Assembly (NCBI RefSeq): GCF_028435365.1
Contig: NZ_JAGTJJ010000124.1
Span: forward strand, 1-12,919
Direction of reading: 5' to 3'
Length of the DNA: 12,919 nucleotides
Source: Polyangium jinanense
GTDB lineage: Bacteria > Myxococcota > Polyangia > Polyangiales > Polyangiaceae
The notes beneath the pieces are model-generated. The model saw nothing but the letters and a program-made list of their open reading frames with translations, was not told where the DNA came from and did no database searches. A program made the translations under genes and the position numbers. Shown here in pieces: positions 6,298-12,919 of this stretch. Every line of letters begins with the position of its first letter. The first letter of the stretch is position 1.

Positions 6298-6873
6298 ATG
6301 AACTTCCGGCAGCTCTACGACGAGCACTTCCCGTTCGTCTGGCGCTCCCTCCGCCGCCTCGGGATCCGCGAGAGCGACCTGCCCGACGCCGTGCAGGACG
6401 TGTTTCTCGTCGTTCACCGGCGGCTGCCCGAGTTCGAGGGACGATCGAAGATGAGCACCTGGATCTTCGGCATCTGCTTCCGGGTCGCTGGCGATCGGCG
6501 CAAGGCCGCCCGCGCCGCCGACCGCCGCGACGGGGGCGACGAACCCTTGCTCCACACGCCCGACGAGCGCGCCGACGTCGCCGCAGAGGCCGAGCGCCGG
6601 CGCGAGCTCGCGCAGCTCGAAGCGCTGCTCGACGAGCTGCCGCTCGATCAACGCGCGGTCTTCACGCTGTTCGAGCTCGAAGGCATGACGGGCGAGGACA
6701 TCGCCCAGACGCTGGAGCTACCCCTGGGCACGGTCTACTCGCGCCTGCGGCTCGCCCGCGAGGCCTTCCGGCGAGGCGCGGCGCGCTCGCAGGCGCGCGA
6801 CCGATTTTACGTGCCCCCGTCCCCGAAGGTCCCGGGGAACGCCCTCACGAATCAGGCAGGAGGGAAGCGATGA
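6298..6873 (+). CDS. ECF-type RNA polymerase sigma factor
   Basis: This 191-residue protein has the two-domain layout of sigma70-family group 4. Region 2 (about 5-72) contains the core-binding and -10 reading helices (DLPDAVQDVFLVVHRRLPEFEG and KMSTWIFGICFRVAGDRRKA). A short acidic linker follows (about 73-100). Region 4 (about 104-158) has LDELPLDQRAVFTLFELEGM and a helix-turn-helix (TGEDIAQTLELPLGTVYSRL). The length is normal for ECF factors; the tail after 160 is basic and low in complexity. The start is the first ATG of the conserved domain; no strong ribosome binding site is visible. The stop codon overlaps the next gene's start as ATGA, so the two are translationally coupled. The overlapping membrane protein is therefore the natural candidate for an anti-sigma factor. 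Target promoters are unknown. Confidence 0.95.
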   Translation: MNFRQLYDEHFPFVWRSLRRLGIRESDLPDAVQDVFLVVHRRLPEFEGRSKMSTWIFGICFRVAGDRRKAARAADRRDGGDEPLLHTPDERADVAAEAERRRELAQLEALLDELPLDQRAVFTLFELEGMTGEDIAQTLELPLGTVYSRLRLAREAFRRGAARSQARDRFYVPPSPKVPGNALTNQAGGKR

Positions 6874-7724
6874 GCGACCCGAAGCGATGGATGGAGGAAG
6901 GCGCGGACGCCGCGCCGCACGAGCGTGCGCTCCTTCGAGCGGGGCTCGACATGGACCCGCCGGCCGGCGCCGAGGATGCGATCTGGGCCGCGCTGAGCGC
7001 GAAGATCGGCCCCGGTGGAGGCGGAGGTGATGGCGGAAGCGGAGGCGCCTCCGGCAGCACGGGCGCGCCTGCGGGAGCGCCGGCCCAGGCGGCCGCGAGC
7101 TCGTCGACGGCCAGCGCCTCGGGGGCAATCGGCGCCGCGAAAGGACTTTTGGTGGGGCTCCTCGGCACGGCGATCGTCGCAGGCGCCGTCGCGGCATTCG
7201 TACCCGCGAAGGAGCCGCCGCCGGCTGCGCCGAGGATCGAGCCCACGGCCGAAGCGGTGATCGAGCCGCCCCGCGCGCCGGAGCCGGACGTCCCGCCGCC
7301 GCCCGAAGCCGCGCCCGCGCCCCCTCCGGCCACGGAGGACGAGCCGCCGAAGAGCGCGCCACCACGAAGGGCCTCGGCCGCCGTCCCCTCGGCGAGCGTC
7401 GATCCCCCTGCCCCCTCGCCCGCTGTCGATCCAGCGGCCGCCGCGCACGCCGAGCGGGCGAGCCGTCTGCGCGAAGAGCGCACGGCCCTCGGGGACGCGC
7501 GCGCGGCGCTCCGGGCCGGCGACACGGCGGGCGCCCTGCAAAAGCTCGAAGCCATGGGGGATCGTTTCCCGAACGGCACCCTCGCGCAGGAGCGCGAGGC
7601 CCTCGCGATCGAGGCCCTCGCCCGTGCCGGCCAAACCGCCGCCGCCTCCGAGCGCGCCGCCGCCTTCCTGCGCGCCCATCCGACGAGCGCCCACGCCAAG
7701 AAGCTCCGCAGCTTCGTCCGATAA
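6870..7724 (+). CDS. Single-pass membrane protein with periplasmic TPR-like domain; candidate anti-sigma factor
   Basis: This 284-residue protein overlaps the sigma gene by 4 nt. It has a short N-terminal cytoplasmic segment (1-47) containing ALLRAGLDMDPPAGAEDAIWAALSAKI, then a Gly/Ser/Ala linker (48-90). One transmembrane helix follows (about 91-112, GLLVGLLGTAIVAGAVAAFV), then a proline/alanine-rich spacer (113-187) and a C-terminal helical region (192-281). That region looks like one or two TPR units, with ARAALRAGDTAGALQKLEAM, FPNGTLAQEREALAIEALARAG and ERAAAFLRAHPTSAHAKKL. The N-terminus has no cysteine, so it lacks the HxxxCxxC zinc motif of ZAS anti-sigma domains. The anti-sigma role is inferred from position and topology only. 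Myxobacteria often pair sigma factors with such proteins. A TolA/TonB-like spacer function is an alternative. Confidence 0.82.
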   Translation: MSDPKRWMEEGADAAPHERALLRAGLDMDPPAGAEDAIWAALSAKIGPGGGGGDGGSGGASGSTGAPAGAPAQAAASSSTASASGAIGAAKGLLVGLLGTAIVAGAVAAFVPAKEPPPAAPRIEPTAEAVIEPPRAPEPDVPPPPEAAPAPPPATEDEPPKSAPPRRASAAVPSASVDPPAPSPAVDPAAAAHAERASRLREERTALGDARAALRAGDTAGALQKLEAMGDRFPNGTLAQEREALAIEALARAGQTAAASERAAAFLRAHPTSAHAKKLRSFVR

Positions 7725-7823
7725 AACCACCGAGCGCATCTTTTTTTGAAATGGCGCCCGGCGCCTCGCTCCACCCACCTCGCACGAACCTGGTGCCGGC
7801 CGATGTCCGGCGGCGCCGCGTGC

Positions 7824-7830
7824 AAAGGAG
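7824..7830 (+). promoter_or_regulatory. Shine-Dalgarno site of the VWA lipoprotein gene
   Basis: AAAGGAG lies 6 nt before the ATG at 7837 and fixes that start. The rest of the 112-nt spacer after 7724 shows a T-run at 7741-7747 without a convincing stem, and no clear promoter. Confidence 0.8.
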
Positions 7831-7836
7831 AATGTC

Positions 7837-9594
7837 ATGGGCCAGCGATCTGCAATGGCGTTGTTTTCGTGTATCCTCGGCCTCGGCGTGACGGGCATCG
7901 CATGCCAGGGCGTGGTCAACGTGGGCGGCGGCAGCAATGAGCCGCCGCTCCCCAAAGCGGACAAAATCGATCTTCTGCTCGTCGTGGACAATTCACGGTC
8001 CATGGCCGACAAGCAGGAGGTCCTCGCGAAAGCGACCGAGGATCTCGTGCAAGCAATCGCGAACCCGCCGTGCGTGGACGCGAACGGCGTCGTGGTGTCG
8101 ACGCCGTCGACGGCCGTCGAACCCTGCCCGGCGGGCCAGGTGCGAAGGCACGTGCCGGTGACCGACATCCACATCGGCGTGATCAGCTCGAGCCTCGGAA
8201 GCCGCGGCGGCAAGCTTTGCCCCGACGTCGACAGCAACAACCTGACCTGCGCGCCGAACCCCAACCTGACGAACAACGACAAGGGCCACCTGCTCACGCG
8301 CGCCGACGCGTGCGGCGTCACGCCGGAGGTGCCGACCTACGAGAACAAGGGGTTTCTTCTCTGGGATCCCATCGGCGTGCTCTCGCCCCCGAGCAACGCG
8401 GGCGAGCTCGCACAAGACCTTTCCGACATCATCCGCGGCGTCGGGCAGATCGGCTGCGGATACGAGTCGCAGCTCGAGAGCTGGTATCGTTTCCTCGCCG
8501 ACCCCGAGCCTTACGAGTCAATCAGTGTCGTCAATTTCGAGGCCACGCCCCAGGGGGTCGACGTCGAGCTGCTCGCGCAGCGCCGCGATTTCCTCCGGCC
8601 CGACTCGATGCTCGTGATCCTGACGCTCACCGACGAGAACGACTGCTCCATCAAGGAGACGGGCCTTCATTACCTCGTCGCGGAGCCCGAGACGCTGCCG
8701 CGGCCGCGCAGCGAATGCGCGACGAACCCGAACGACCCGTGCTGCAAGTCATGCGGTCAGGATCCCGGCGATTGCCCCGTCGATCCGACCTGCTTCAATG
8801 AATCCGGAGGGATCGCCAGGCTGAGCACGGACGAGGACCCGGTCAATCTGCGTTGCTTCGACCAGAAGCGCCGCTTCGGGATCGACTTCCTCCACCCCGT
8901 GGATCGATACATCAACGCCTTGACCCAGCCCACAGTCACGACGCGCGCGGGGGACGTCGTCCCAAACCCCATCTTCTCCGACCTCGATCTGAGCGATACA
9001 AACGAGACGATCCGCGATCCAGGGCTCGTCTTCGTGGCCGGCATCGTCGGCGTTCCCTGGCAAGACATCGCGCGGGACCCGTCAAACCTCGCAGCCGGCT
9101 ACAAGAACGCGGAGGAGCTCGCGCAGAACGGGGGCTGGAGCGCCCTGCTCGGAAATCCCGCGACGAGCACGCCGCCGTCGAACCCGTACATGATCGAGTC
9201 CGTCGCGCAACGCACGGGCGTCCCGGCCGGCAATGCCAAAAACGGAGGCGACCGCACCACGCACAACGAGGATCTACAATACGCCTGCACCTTCCCCCTG
9301 GTCGAGCCGCGCGATTGCAGCGACGAGGCGAGCTCGATCCCGTGCGATTGCTTCAATGACGACAACGACAGCCCACTCTGCGCGCCAAACCCGAACGACG
9401 GCGGCGCGCGCACGCTGCAAGTCGCAGCCAAGGCCTACCCAAGCCCCCGGACGATGAGCGTGATCGAGGGCGTGGGCAACCAGGGCGTGCTCACCTCGAT
9501 CTGCCCGTCCCAACTGACGGACACGAGCGCTCCAGATTACGCGTACCGCCCGGCAATCCAGGCCCTCGTGGAGCGTATGGCGAGCCGGCTTTGA
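7837..9594 (+). CDS. Cysteine-rich VWA-domain lipoprotein
   Basis: This 585-residue envelope protein starts with a hydrophobic signal ending in GIAC. C23 is the likely lipidated residue, although glycine at -3 is a suboptimal lipobox. A von Willebrand A fold follows. The MIDAS motif D51-x-S53-x-S55 (LLLVVDNSRSM) binds a divalent metal in this family, and the strand VILTLTDEND (260-269) with D266 fits the later MIDAS aspartate. Large cysteine-rich insertions interrupt and follow the fold: 128-160, 294-340 (NDPCCKSCGQDPGDC...CF) and 484-515 (CTFP...CSDE...CDCFNDDND). Two nearly identical CAPNPN segments occur at 138-143 and 515-520. Disulfides are expected outside the cytoplasm. Proteins of this build are common in myxobacteria as uncharacterised lipoproteins; ligand and role are unknown. 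It follows the sigma/membrane-protein pair by 112 nt, possibly with its own promoter, and ends 23 nt before the first stem of repeat copy 3. Confidence 0.9.
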   Translation: MGQRSAMALFSCILGLGVTGIACQGVVNVGGGSNEPPLPKADKIDLLLVVDNSRSMADKQEVLAKATEDLVQAIANPPCVDANGVVVSTPSTAVEPCPAGQVRRHVPVTDIHIGVISSSLGSRGGKLCPDVDSNNLTCAPNPNLTNNDKGHLLTRADACGVTPEVPTYENKGFLLWDPIGVLSPPSNAGELAQDLSDIIRGVGQIGCGYESQLESWYRFLADPEPYESISVVNFEATPQGVDVELLAQRRDFLRPDSMLVILTLTDENDCSIKETGLHYLVAEPETLPRPRSECATNPNDPCCKSCGQDPGDCPVDPTCFNESGGIARLSTDEDPVNLRCFDQKRRFGIDFLHPVDRYINALTQPTVTTRAGDVVPNPIFSDLDLSDTNETIRDPGLVFVAGIVGVPWQDIARDPSNLAAGYKNAEELAQNGGWSALLGNPATSTPPSNPYMIESVAQRTGVPAGNAKNGGDRTTHNEDLQYACTFPLVEPRDCSDEASSIPCDCFNDDNDSPLCAPNPNDGGARTLQVAAKAYPSPRTMSVIEGVGNQGVLTSICPSQLTDTSAPDYAYRPAIQALVERMASRL

Positions 9595-9606
9595 GCTGCG
9601 CTTTCA

Positions 9607-9920
9607 GAGGCGCTGCGCTGGGGCTTTGCCCCAGGCCCCACCAGGGGCTATCCGCCCCTGGACCCGGACCAGGGCAAGCCCTGGACCATTTGGGGAAGAA
9701 CTGCGCGATGCGCAGTTCTTCCCACAGGCCGGCGGCAAGACCAGAGACAGCGTTGCCCGTCATGGCGGTCTCGGTTGGCAGGGCCTTCGCTGGTCTTGCC
9801 TCGGCCTGCTCGATGAACTGCGCATCGCGCAGTTCATCGACCCCGGGTCCAGCGCTTGCGCTGGTCCGGGTCCAGGGGTGGACAACCCCTGGTGGGGCCT
9901 GGGCAACGCCCCAGCGCGAC
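9607..9920. repeat. Structured inverted intergenic repeat, copy 3 (complete, between convergent genes)
   Basis: Left arm (type A): edge GAGGCGCTGCG (9607-9617), H1 9618-9624/9628-9634, H2 9641-9648/9654-9661 (CCAGGGGC/GCCCCTGG, loop TATCC), H3 9669-9675/9678-9684 (CCAGGGC/GCCCTGG), H4 9693-9706/9710-9723, CAAGACC 9736-9742. Core: about 9743-9791. Right arm (type B, inverted): GGTCTTG 9792-9798, H4 9810-9823/9827-9840, H3 9849-9855/9858-9864, H2 9872-9879/9885-9892 (CCAGGGGT/ACCCCTGG), H1 9899-9904/9908-9914 with one base lost on the left side. The element fills the whole gap between the VWA lipoprotein stop (23 nt away) and the histidine kinase stop (13 nt away). It may therefore shape both mRNA 3' ends. 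Confidence 0.93.
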
Positions 9921-9927
9921 GGTTTGC

Positions 9928-12750
9928 TCAGCCGCCCTCGGTGATGGGCAGTGAAAACGTGAACGTGGTGGACTCTCCGGGGACGCTCTCGGCCTCGACC
10001 CGCCCGCCGTGCGCCTCCACGAGGCCCCGCACGATGTAAAGCCCGAGCCCGAGACCCTTGATCGACCCGCCTTGCGCGCGCCCCCGCTTGAATCGCTCGA
10101 ACAGGGTGCCCATGTCCTCGGCCACGATTCCTGGCCCCTGATTGCGCACCGCCACCATGATCTCGGCGCCGCGCCTCTCCGCGACGACCTCGATGGGCGT
10201 CCCGGGCGTCCCGTATTTGAGCGCGTTCGAGAGCAGGTTCTCCGCGACCTGCTCGAGCCGCTGCGCATCCACGGAGACCACGGGAAGATCGCCGCAGATT
10301 GAGAGCGTGACACGCTCGCGGTCGCCGCTTGCCTCGATGACGTGCGCGAGCAGCTCCGGGATGTCGGTCGGCGCGCGCACGAGCTCCAGCCGGTGCGCCT
10401 CGATTCGCGACAGATCGAGCAGATCGCCGATCATGCGCCCGAGCCGCTCTGCGCTCTCGACGATCCGCTCGGCGCGGCGGCGTGCCGTGGGGTCGGCGGA
10501 CGAGCGTGCGAGCATCGACGCGAGGGTCGTGATGGTCGTGACTGGCTGGCGCAGGTCGTGGGCCACCACGCTCGTCCATTCCTGCCGCATTCGCTCGAGC
10601 TCCTTCAGCGGCGTGATGTCCTCGTAGGTCACGACGGTTCCGAGGTGTTGGCCCGCATCGCTGTGAATGGGCGACGCATTCGTCAGGACCGGCACGTCGG
10701 GCTTGTCTGGGGCACGGATGAGCATCTCCCGCCCGGTCACCACCTCGCCGCGCATGCCCCGCTCGATCGATAGGTCCCCTCGGGGCACGGGCGTGCCATC
10801 TGGCAGGCGGAGCCTTTTCCGTATCTTTCCGAGCGCGTCCGGATCCGAGTTGGCCACGCCGAGCAGCTCCTCGGCCCTCCGGTTCATCACGTACCGCGCC
10901 CCGTTCTCCAGCTCGCAGAGCACGATGCCGATGGGCGACCCGTCGATCACGGCCCGCAGCCAGCGTCGCTCGGTCGAGAGGGCCTCGACGAGCCGTTCGC
11001 GCTCCGCTTCGAGCCGCCGCTGCTCGGTCACGTCGTCGTTGATGACGAAGGCCCCGAGGATTCGCCCCTCCGCATCACGCACCGGCGCGGCCGAGTTCAG
11101 GATAAGCCTGTGGGTGCCATCGAACGCCTCGATTGCGACGAGCTCGTTCTGCACGCTCTCGCCGTTCCGTAGCGCGCGGAGGATCGCCCACTCGTCGGCC
11201 TCGACCTTCTTGCCCGAATCGCCCCACCATGCCTTGTATTCGCCGAACCGCTCCGGGCCGACGAGCCGTGCCCCGCCCCAGATGCGTCGTCCGGCGGGGT
11301 TGACCAGCACGAGCTGGCCCCGTTCGTCGGAGACCCATACGCCGACCGGCAAGGCCTCGAGCACCTGCCGGAAGAGGAGCTCGCTCTTCTGGAGCGCCGT
11401 CTCTGCGCGGCGCTGCTCCGTCACGTCCAGGACCGTCCCGCACATCCGGATCGGGCACCCCTTTTCGTCGCGGAACACGTCGCCTTCCACGTGCACGATC
11501 CGCTCCCGACCGTCCTCGACCACGACGCGGAGATCGAGCGAATACATGCGCGTCCCGTCGAGGGCTCGCCGAACCGCCTCGTCCACGTTCGCGCGATCAT
11601 CCGGGTGCACGATCGAGAGAAACTTTTTGTAGCTTCTCGTCTCGGTCCCGGGAGGCAGGCCGAAGAGGCGGCAGCATTCATCCGACCACGAGGCCTCGTC
11701 CGGGTCGATCTCCCATTGCCAGCTCCCGACGTGGGCGATCCGCTGGGCGCGGGCGAGGCGCTCCTCGCTCTGACGAAGCGCCTCCTCGGATTGCTTGCGC
11801 GCGGTGACGTCCCGGAGGATGCCCATGTGCCTGCCCGGAACGAAATGCGCCTGCGCGTTGAATTCGCAGACGAACGTGCTGCCGTCGGCGCGCAAAAACG
11901 TGCCCTCGGCTGCCCAGTGCCCCACCCTGAGGAATTCGGACCAGTTCGCCCGGGCCTCGGCCCTGCATTCGGGGGGCCGGAGATCGAACACGTTCCCCCG
12001 CAAGAGCTCGTCCCGAGACGCGCCGAGGAGCTCACAGGCGCGCGGGTTGACGTCGACCAGGCGCCCTGCGTCGTCGCAGATGACGATGCAATCGAGCGCG
12101 TGCTCGAACAGCCGCCGGTATTTCCAATCGGTCTCCGCGGTCGCCCGGGTTGCGGACGCCAGCGAGGCTGCGATGAGGCTCGTGAGTGCCGAGAGCATGG
12201 GTAACGACCGATCCCGGCTGTTCTCGGCGCGCGGCGTGAAGCAAACCAGCACGCCGAACAGGTGCTCCTCGGAGACGAGCGGCACCGCCAGGGCTCGCTG
12301 GCCGCAGCCGAGCTCCGCGGCCGCGTGGATGTCCGAGGGGACGTCCTTGGCTGCGACATCGACGTCCGCGGCCCTCCGCGTGCGCGCCACGTGAGCGGCC
12401 AGGCTCGCCGATTCGAGCGGGAGCGAGCCGACGCGGTCGAGGAGCGCCTCGGGCGCGCCGCGATGCGCCGAAAGCGCGAGCGTTCGCGCGTCCCCGCTGA
12501 GGCCGTAGACGAGCGTCACGTCCCCGCCGAGCGCCGTGGCCACGAGCTCCACGGCGAGCCGGTGCGCGTCCCGGGGCTCGCTCGTGCTGCGGAGGAGACC
12601 CGTCGCAAGCTTCGCGAAAACGTCTACATGACCGGTGGAAATGCCCTTGTCGGAATGAATGACCTCGTCGGCCTCCAACATATCTTTTGCCTGTTGCGCC
12701 CCGCCGCTCGGAGGAGCGCGTGGAGATCGCTCCCAATACAACATGCTCAC
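9928..12750 (-). CDS. Soluble multi-PAS/GAF sensor histidine kinase
   Basis: This is a 940-residue cytoplasmic sensor kinase without transmembrane segments. Domains in order: GAF (about 42-203), PAS (209-322), PAS (333-448, PAS_3-like, with GSWQWEIDP...WSDECCRLFG...HPDDR), PAS (456-580), PAS (596-716), HisKA (about 722-788) and a HATPase (about 825-938). The phosphoacceptor is H731 in VVAHDLRQP. The N-box is ENLLSNALKYG with N842. The G1 box reads NQGPGI (870-875), so the usual first Asp of DxGxG is Asn. F-box FERF and G2 GLGLGLYIV are present. It autophosphorylates and passes phosphate to a response regulator; the signal is unknown. No receiver domain is fused or adjacent, so it is an orphan kinase. 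The start shown is GTG 12750; ATG at 12744 or 12681 are alternatives, none with a strong ribosome binding site. It converges on the VWA gene across repeat copy 3, and repeat copy 4 lies about 64 nt upstream. Confidence 0.95.
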   Translation of the reverse strand: MSMLYWERSPRAPPSGGAQQAKDMLEADEVIHSDKGISTGHVDVFAKLATGLLRSTSEPRDAHRLAVELVATALGGDVTLVYGLSGDARTLALSAHRGAPEALLDRVGSLPLESASLAAHVARTRRAADVDVAAKDVPSDIHAAAELGCGQRALAVPLVSEEHLFGVLVCFTPRAENSRDRSLPMLSALTSLIAASLASATRATAETDWKYRRLFEHALDCIVICDDAGRLVDVNPRACELLGASRDELLRGNVFDLRPPECRAEARANWSEFLRVGHWAAEGTFLRADGSTFVCEFNAQAHFVPGRHMGILRDVTARKQSEEALRQSEERLARAQRIAHVGSWQWEIDPDEASWSDECCRLFGLPPGTETRSYKKFLSIVHPDDRANVDEAVRRALDGTRMYSLDLRVVVEDGRERIVHVEGDVFRDEKGCPIRMCGTVLDVTEQRRAETALQKSELLFRQVLEALPVGVWVSDERGQLVLVNPAGRRIWGGARLVGPERFGEYKAWWGDSGKKVEADEWAILRALRNGESVQNELVAIEAFDGTHRLILNSAAPVRDAEGRILGAFVINDDVTEQRRLEAERERLVEALSTERRWLRAVIDGSPIGIVLCELENGARYVMNRRAEELLGVANSDPDALGKIRKRLRLPDGTPVPRGDLSIERGMRGEVVTGREMLIRAPDKPDVPVLTNASPIHSDAGQHLGTVVTYEDITPLKELERMRQEWTSVVAHDLRQPVTTITTLASMLARSSADPTARRRAERIVESAERLGRMIGDLLDLSRIEAHRLELVRAPTDIPELLAHVIEASGDRERVTLSICGDLPVVSVDAQRLEQVAENLLSNALKYGTPGTPIEVVAERRGAEIMVAVRNQGPGIVAEDMGTLFERFKRGRAQGGSIKGLGLGLYIVRGLVEAHGGRVEAESVPGESTTFTFSLPITEGG

Positions 12751-12813
12751 GGCAGCGTGTCACGCCGACTGCGGATCGAACGTCATAGCCCGCCCCGGCG
12801 GACGGCTCTCATC

Positions 12814-12919
12814 GAGGCGCTGCGCTGGGGCGTTGCCCCAGGCCCCACCAGGGGCTGTCCGCCCCTGGACCCGGACCAGCGCAAGCGCTGGACCCGGGGT
12901 CGATGAACTGCGCGATGCG
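12814..12919. repeat. Structured inverted intergenic repeat, copy 4 (left arm, cut by window end)
   Basis: Only the left part of a type B arm is in the window. It shows edge GAGGCGCTGCG (12814-12824), H1 12825-12831/12835-12841 (CTGGGGC/GCCCCAG), H2 12848-12855/12861-12868 (loop TGTCC), H3 12876-12882/12885-12891 (CCAGCGC/GCGCTGG), then the first strand of H4 from 12900, its loop GAT (12914-12916) and three bases of the second strand. Bases 12856-12919 match 1-64 of this window at 63 of 64 positions. The arm lies about 64 nt upstream of the histidine kinase start; nothing else is seen between 12751 and 12813. Confidence 0.9.

Noticed and set aside
7725..7760. Intrinsic terminator after the candidate anti-sigma gene
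   Set aside because: There is a T-run at 7741-7747, but the bases directly before it do not form a convincing stem.
6852..8321. Long minus-strand open frame opposite the membrane protein and VWA genes
   Set aside because: It is low-complexity Arg/Gly/Ala sequence spanning two well-supported plus-strand genes, a usual artefact of high GC.
9607..9920. Ordinary bidirectional intrinsic terminator
   Set aside because: The hairpins are strong but no T-tract follows on either strand, and eight ordered stems with conserved boxes exceed what termination needs.

Overview
The window is 12.9 kb of very GC-rich DNA with no partial genes at its edges. The gene content suggests a myxobacterium, most likely of the Sorangium/Polyangium type. 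It includes a soluble histidine kinase with GAF and several PAS domains, a REC-STAS hybrid regulator, SBBP-type beta-propeller and VWA lipoproteins, an ECF sigma factor with a proline-rich membrane partner, and strong third-position G/C bias. This assignment is inferred from gene content only; no marker gene is present.

Layout. At 1-318 lies a structured intergenic repeat. The REC-STAS regulator (324-1226, minus) and a DUF2267 protein (1462-1902, plus) diverge from a shared promoter region. The DUF2267 gene converges, with a 6-nt gap, on a beta-propeller lipoprotein (1909-3336, minus). A second repeat copy (3431-3781) separates that gene's 5' end from the 3' end of a D-2-hydroxyacid dehydrogenase gene (3794-4759, minus). 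The dehydrogenase diverges from an exported polyproline/beta-rich protein (5241-6239, plus) across a 480-nt spacer filled with a 42/43-bp imperfect tandem repeat. The exported protein leads into an ECF sigma factor (6298-6873) and a single-pass membrane protein (6870-7724). These last two overlap as ATGA and probably form a sigma/anti-sigma pair. A VWA-domain lipoprotein (7837-9594, plus) follows and converges on a 940-residue sensor histidine kinase (9928-12750, minus), with a third repeat copy between them. A fourth, truncated copy starts at 12814 and runs off the end.

How the genes may work together. The 5.2-9.6 kb block looks like an envelope-sensing module: exported protein, sigma factor, membrane regulator with a periplasmic TPR-like domain, and lipoprotein. 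The histidine kinase and the REC-STAS regulator are both signalling proteins without an adjacent cognate partner. Nothing in the sequence links them to each other.

The most striking feature is the dispersed repeat. Each complete copy is a roughly 310-350 bp inverted pair of arms. Each arm carries four stem-loops in a fixed order plus a CAAGACC box, around a variable core. Stem sequences differ between copies but pairing is kept by compensatory changes, which is strong sequence-level evidence that the secondary structure is under selection. I do not recognise it as a named family. It resembles REPIN/BIME-type elements in architecture, and it may act at mRNA 3' ends or as a non-autonomous mobile element.
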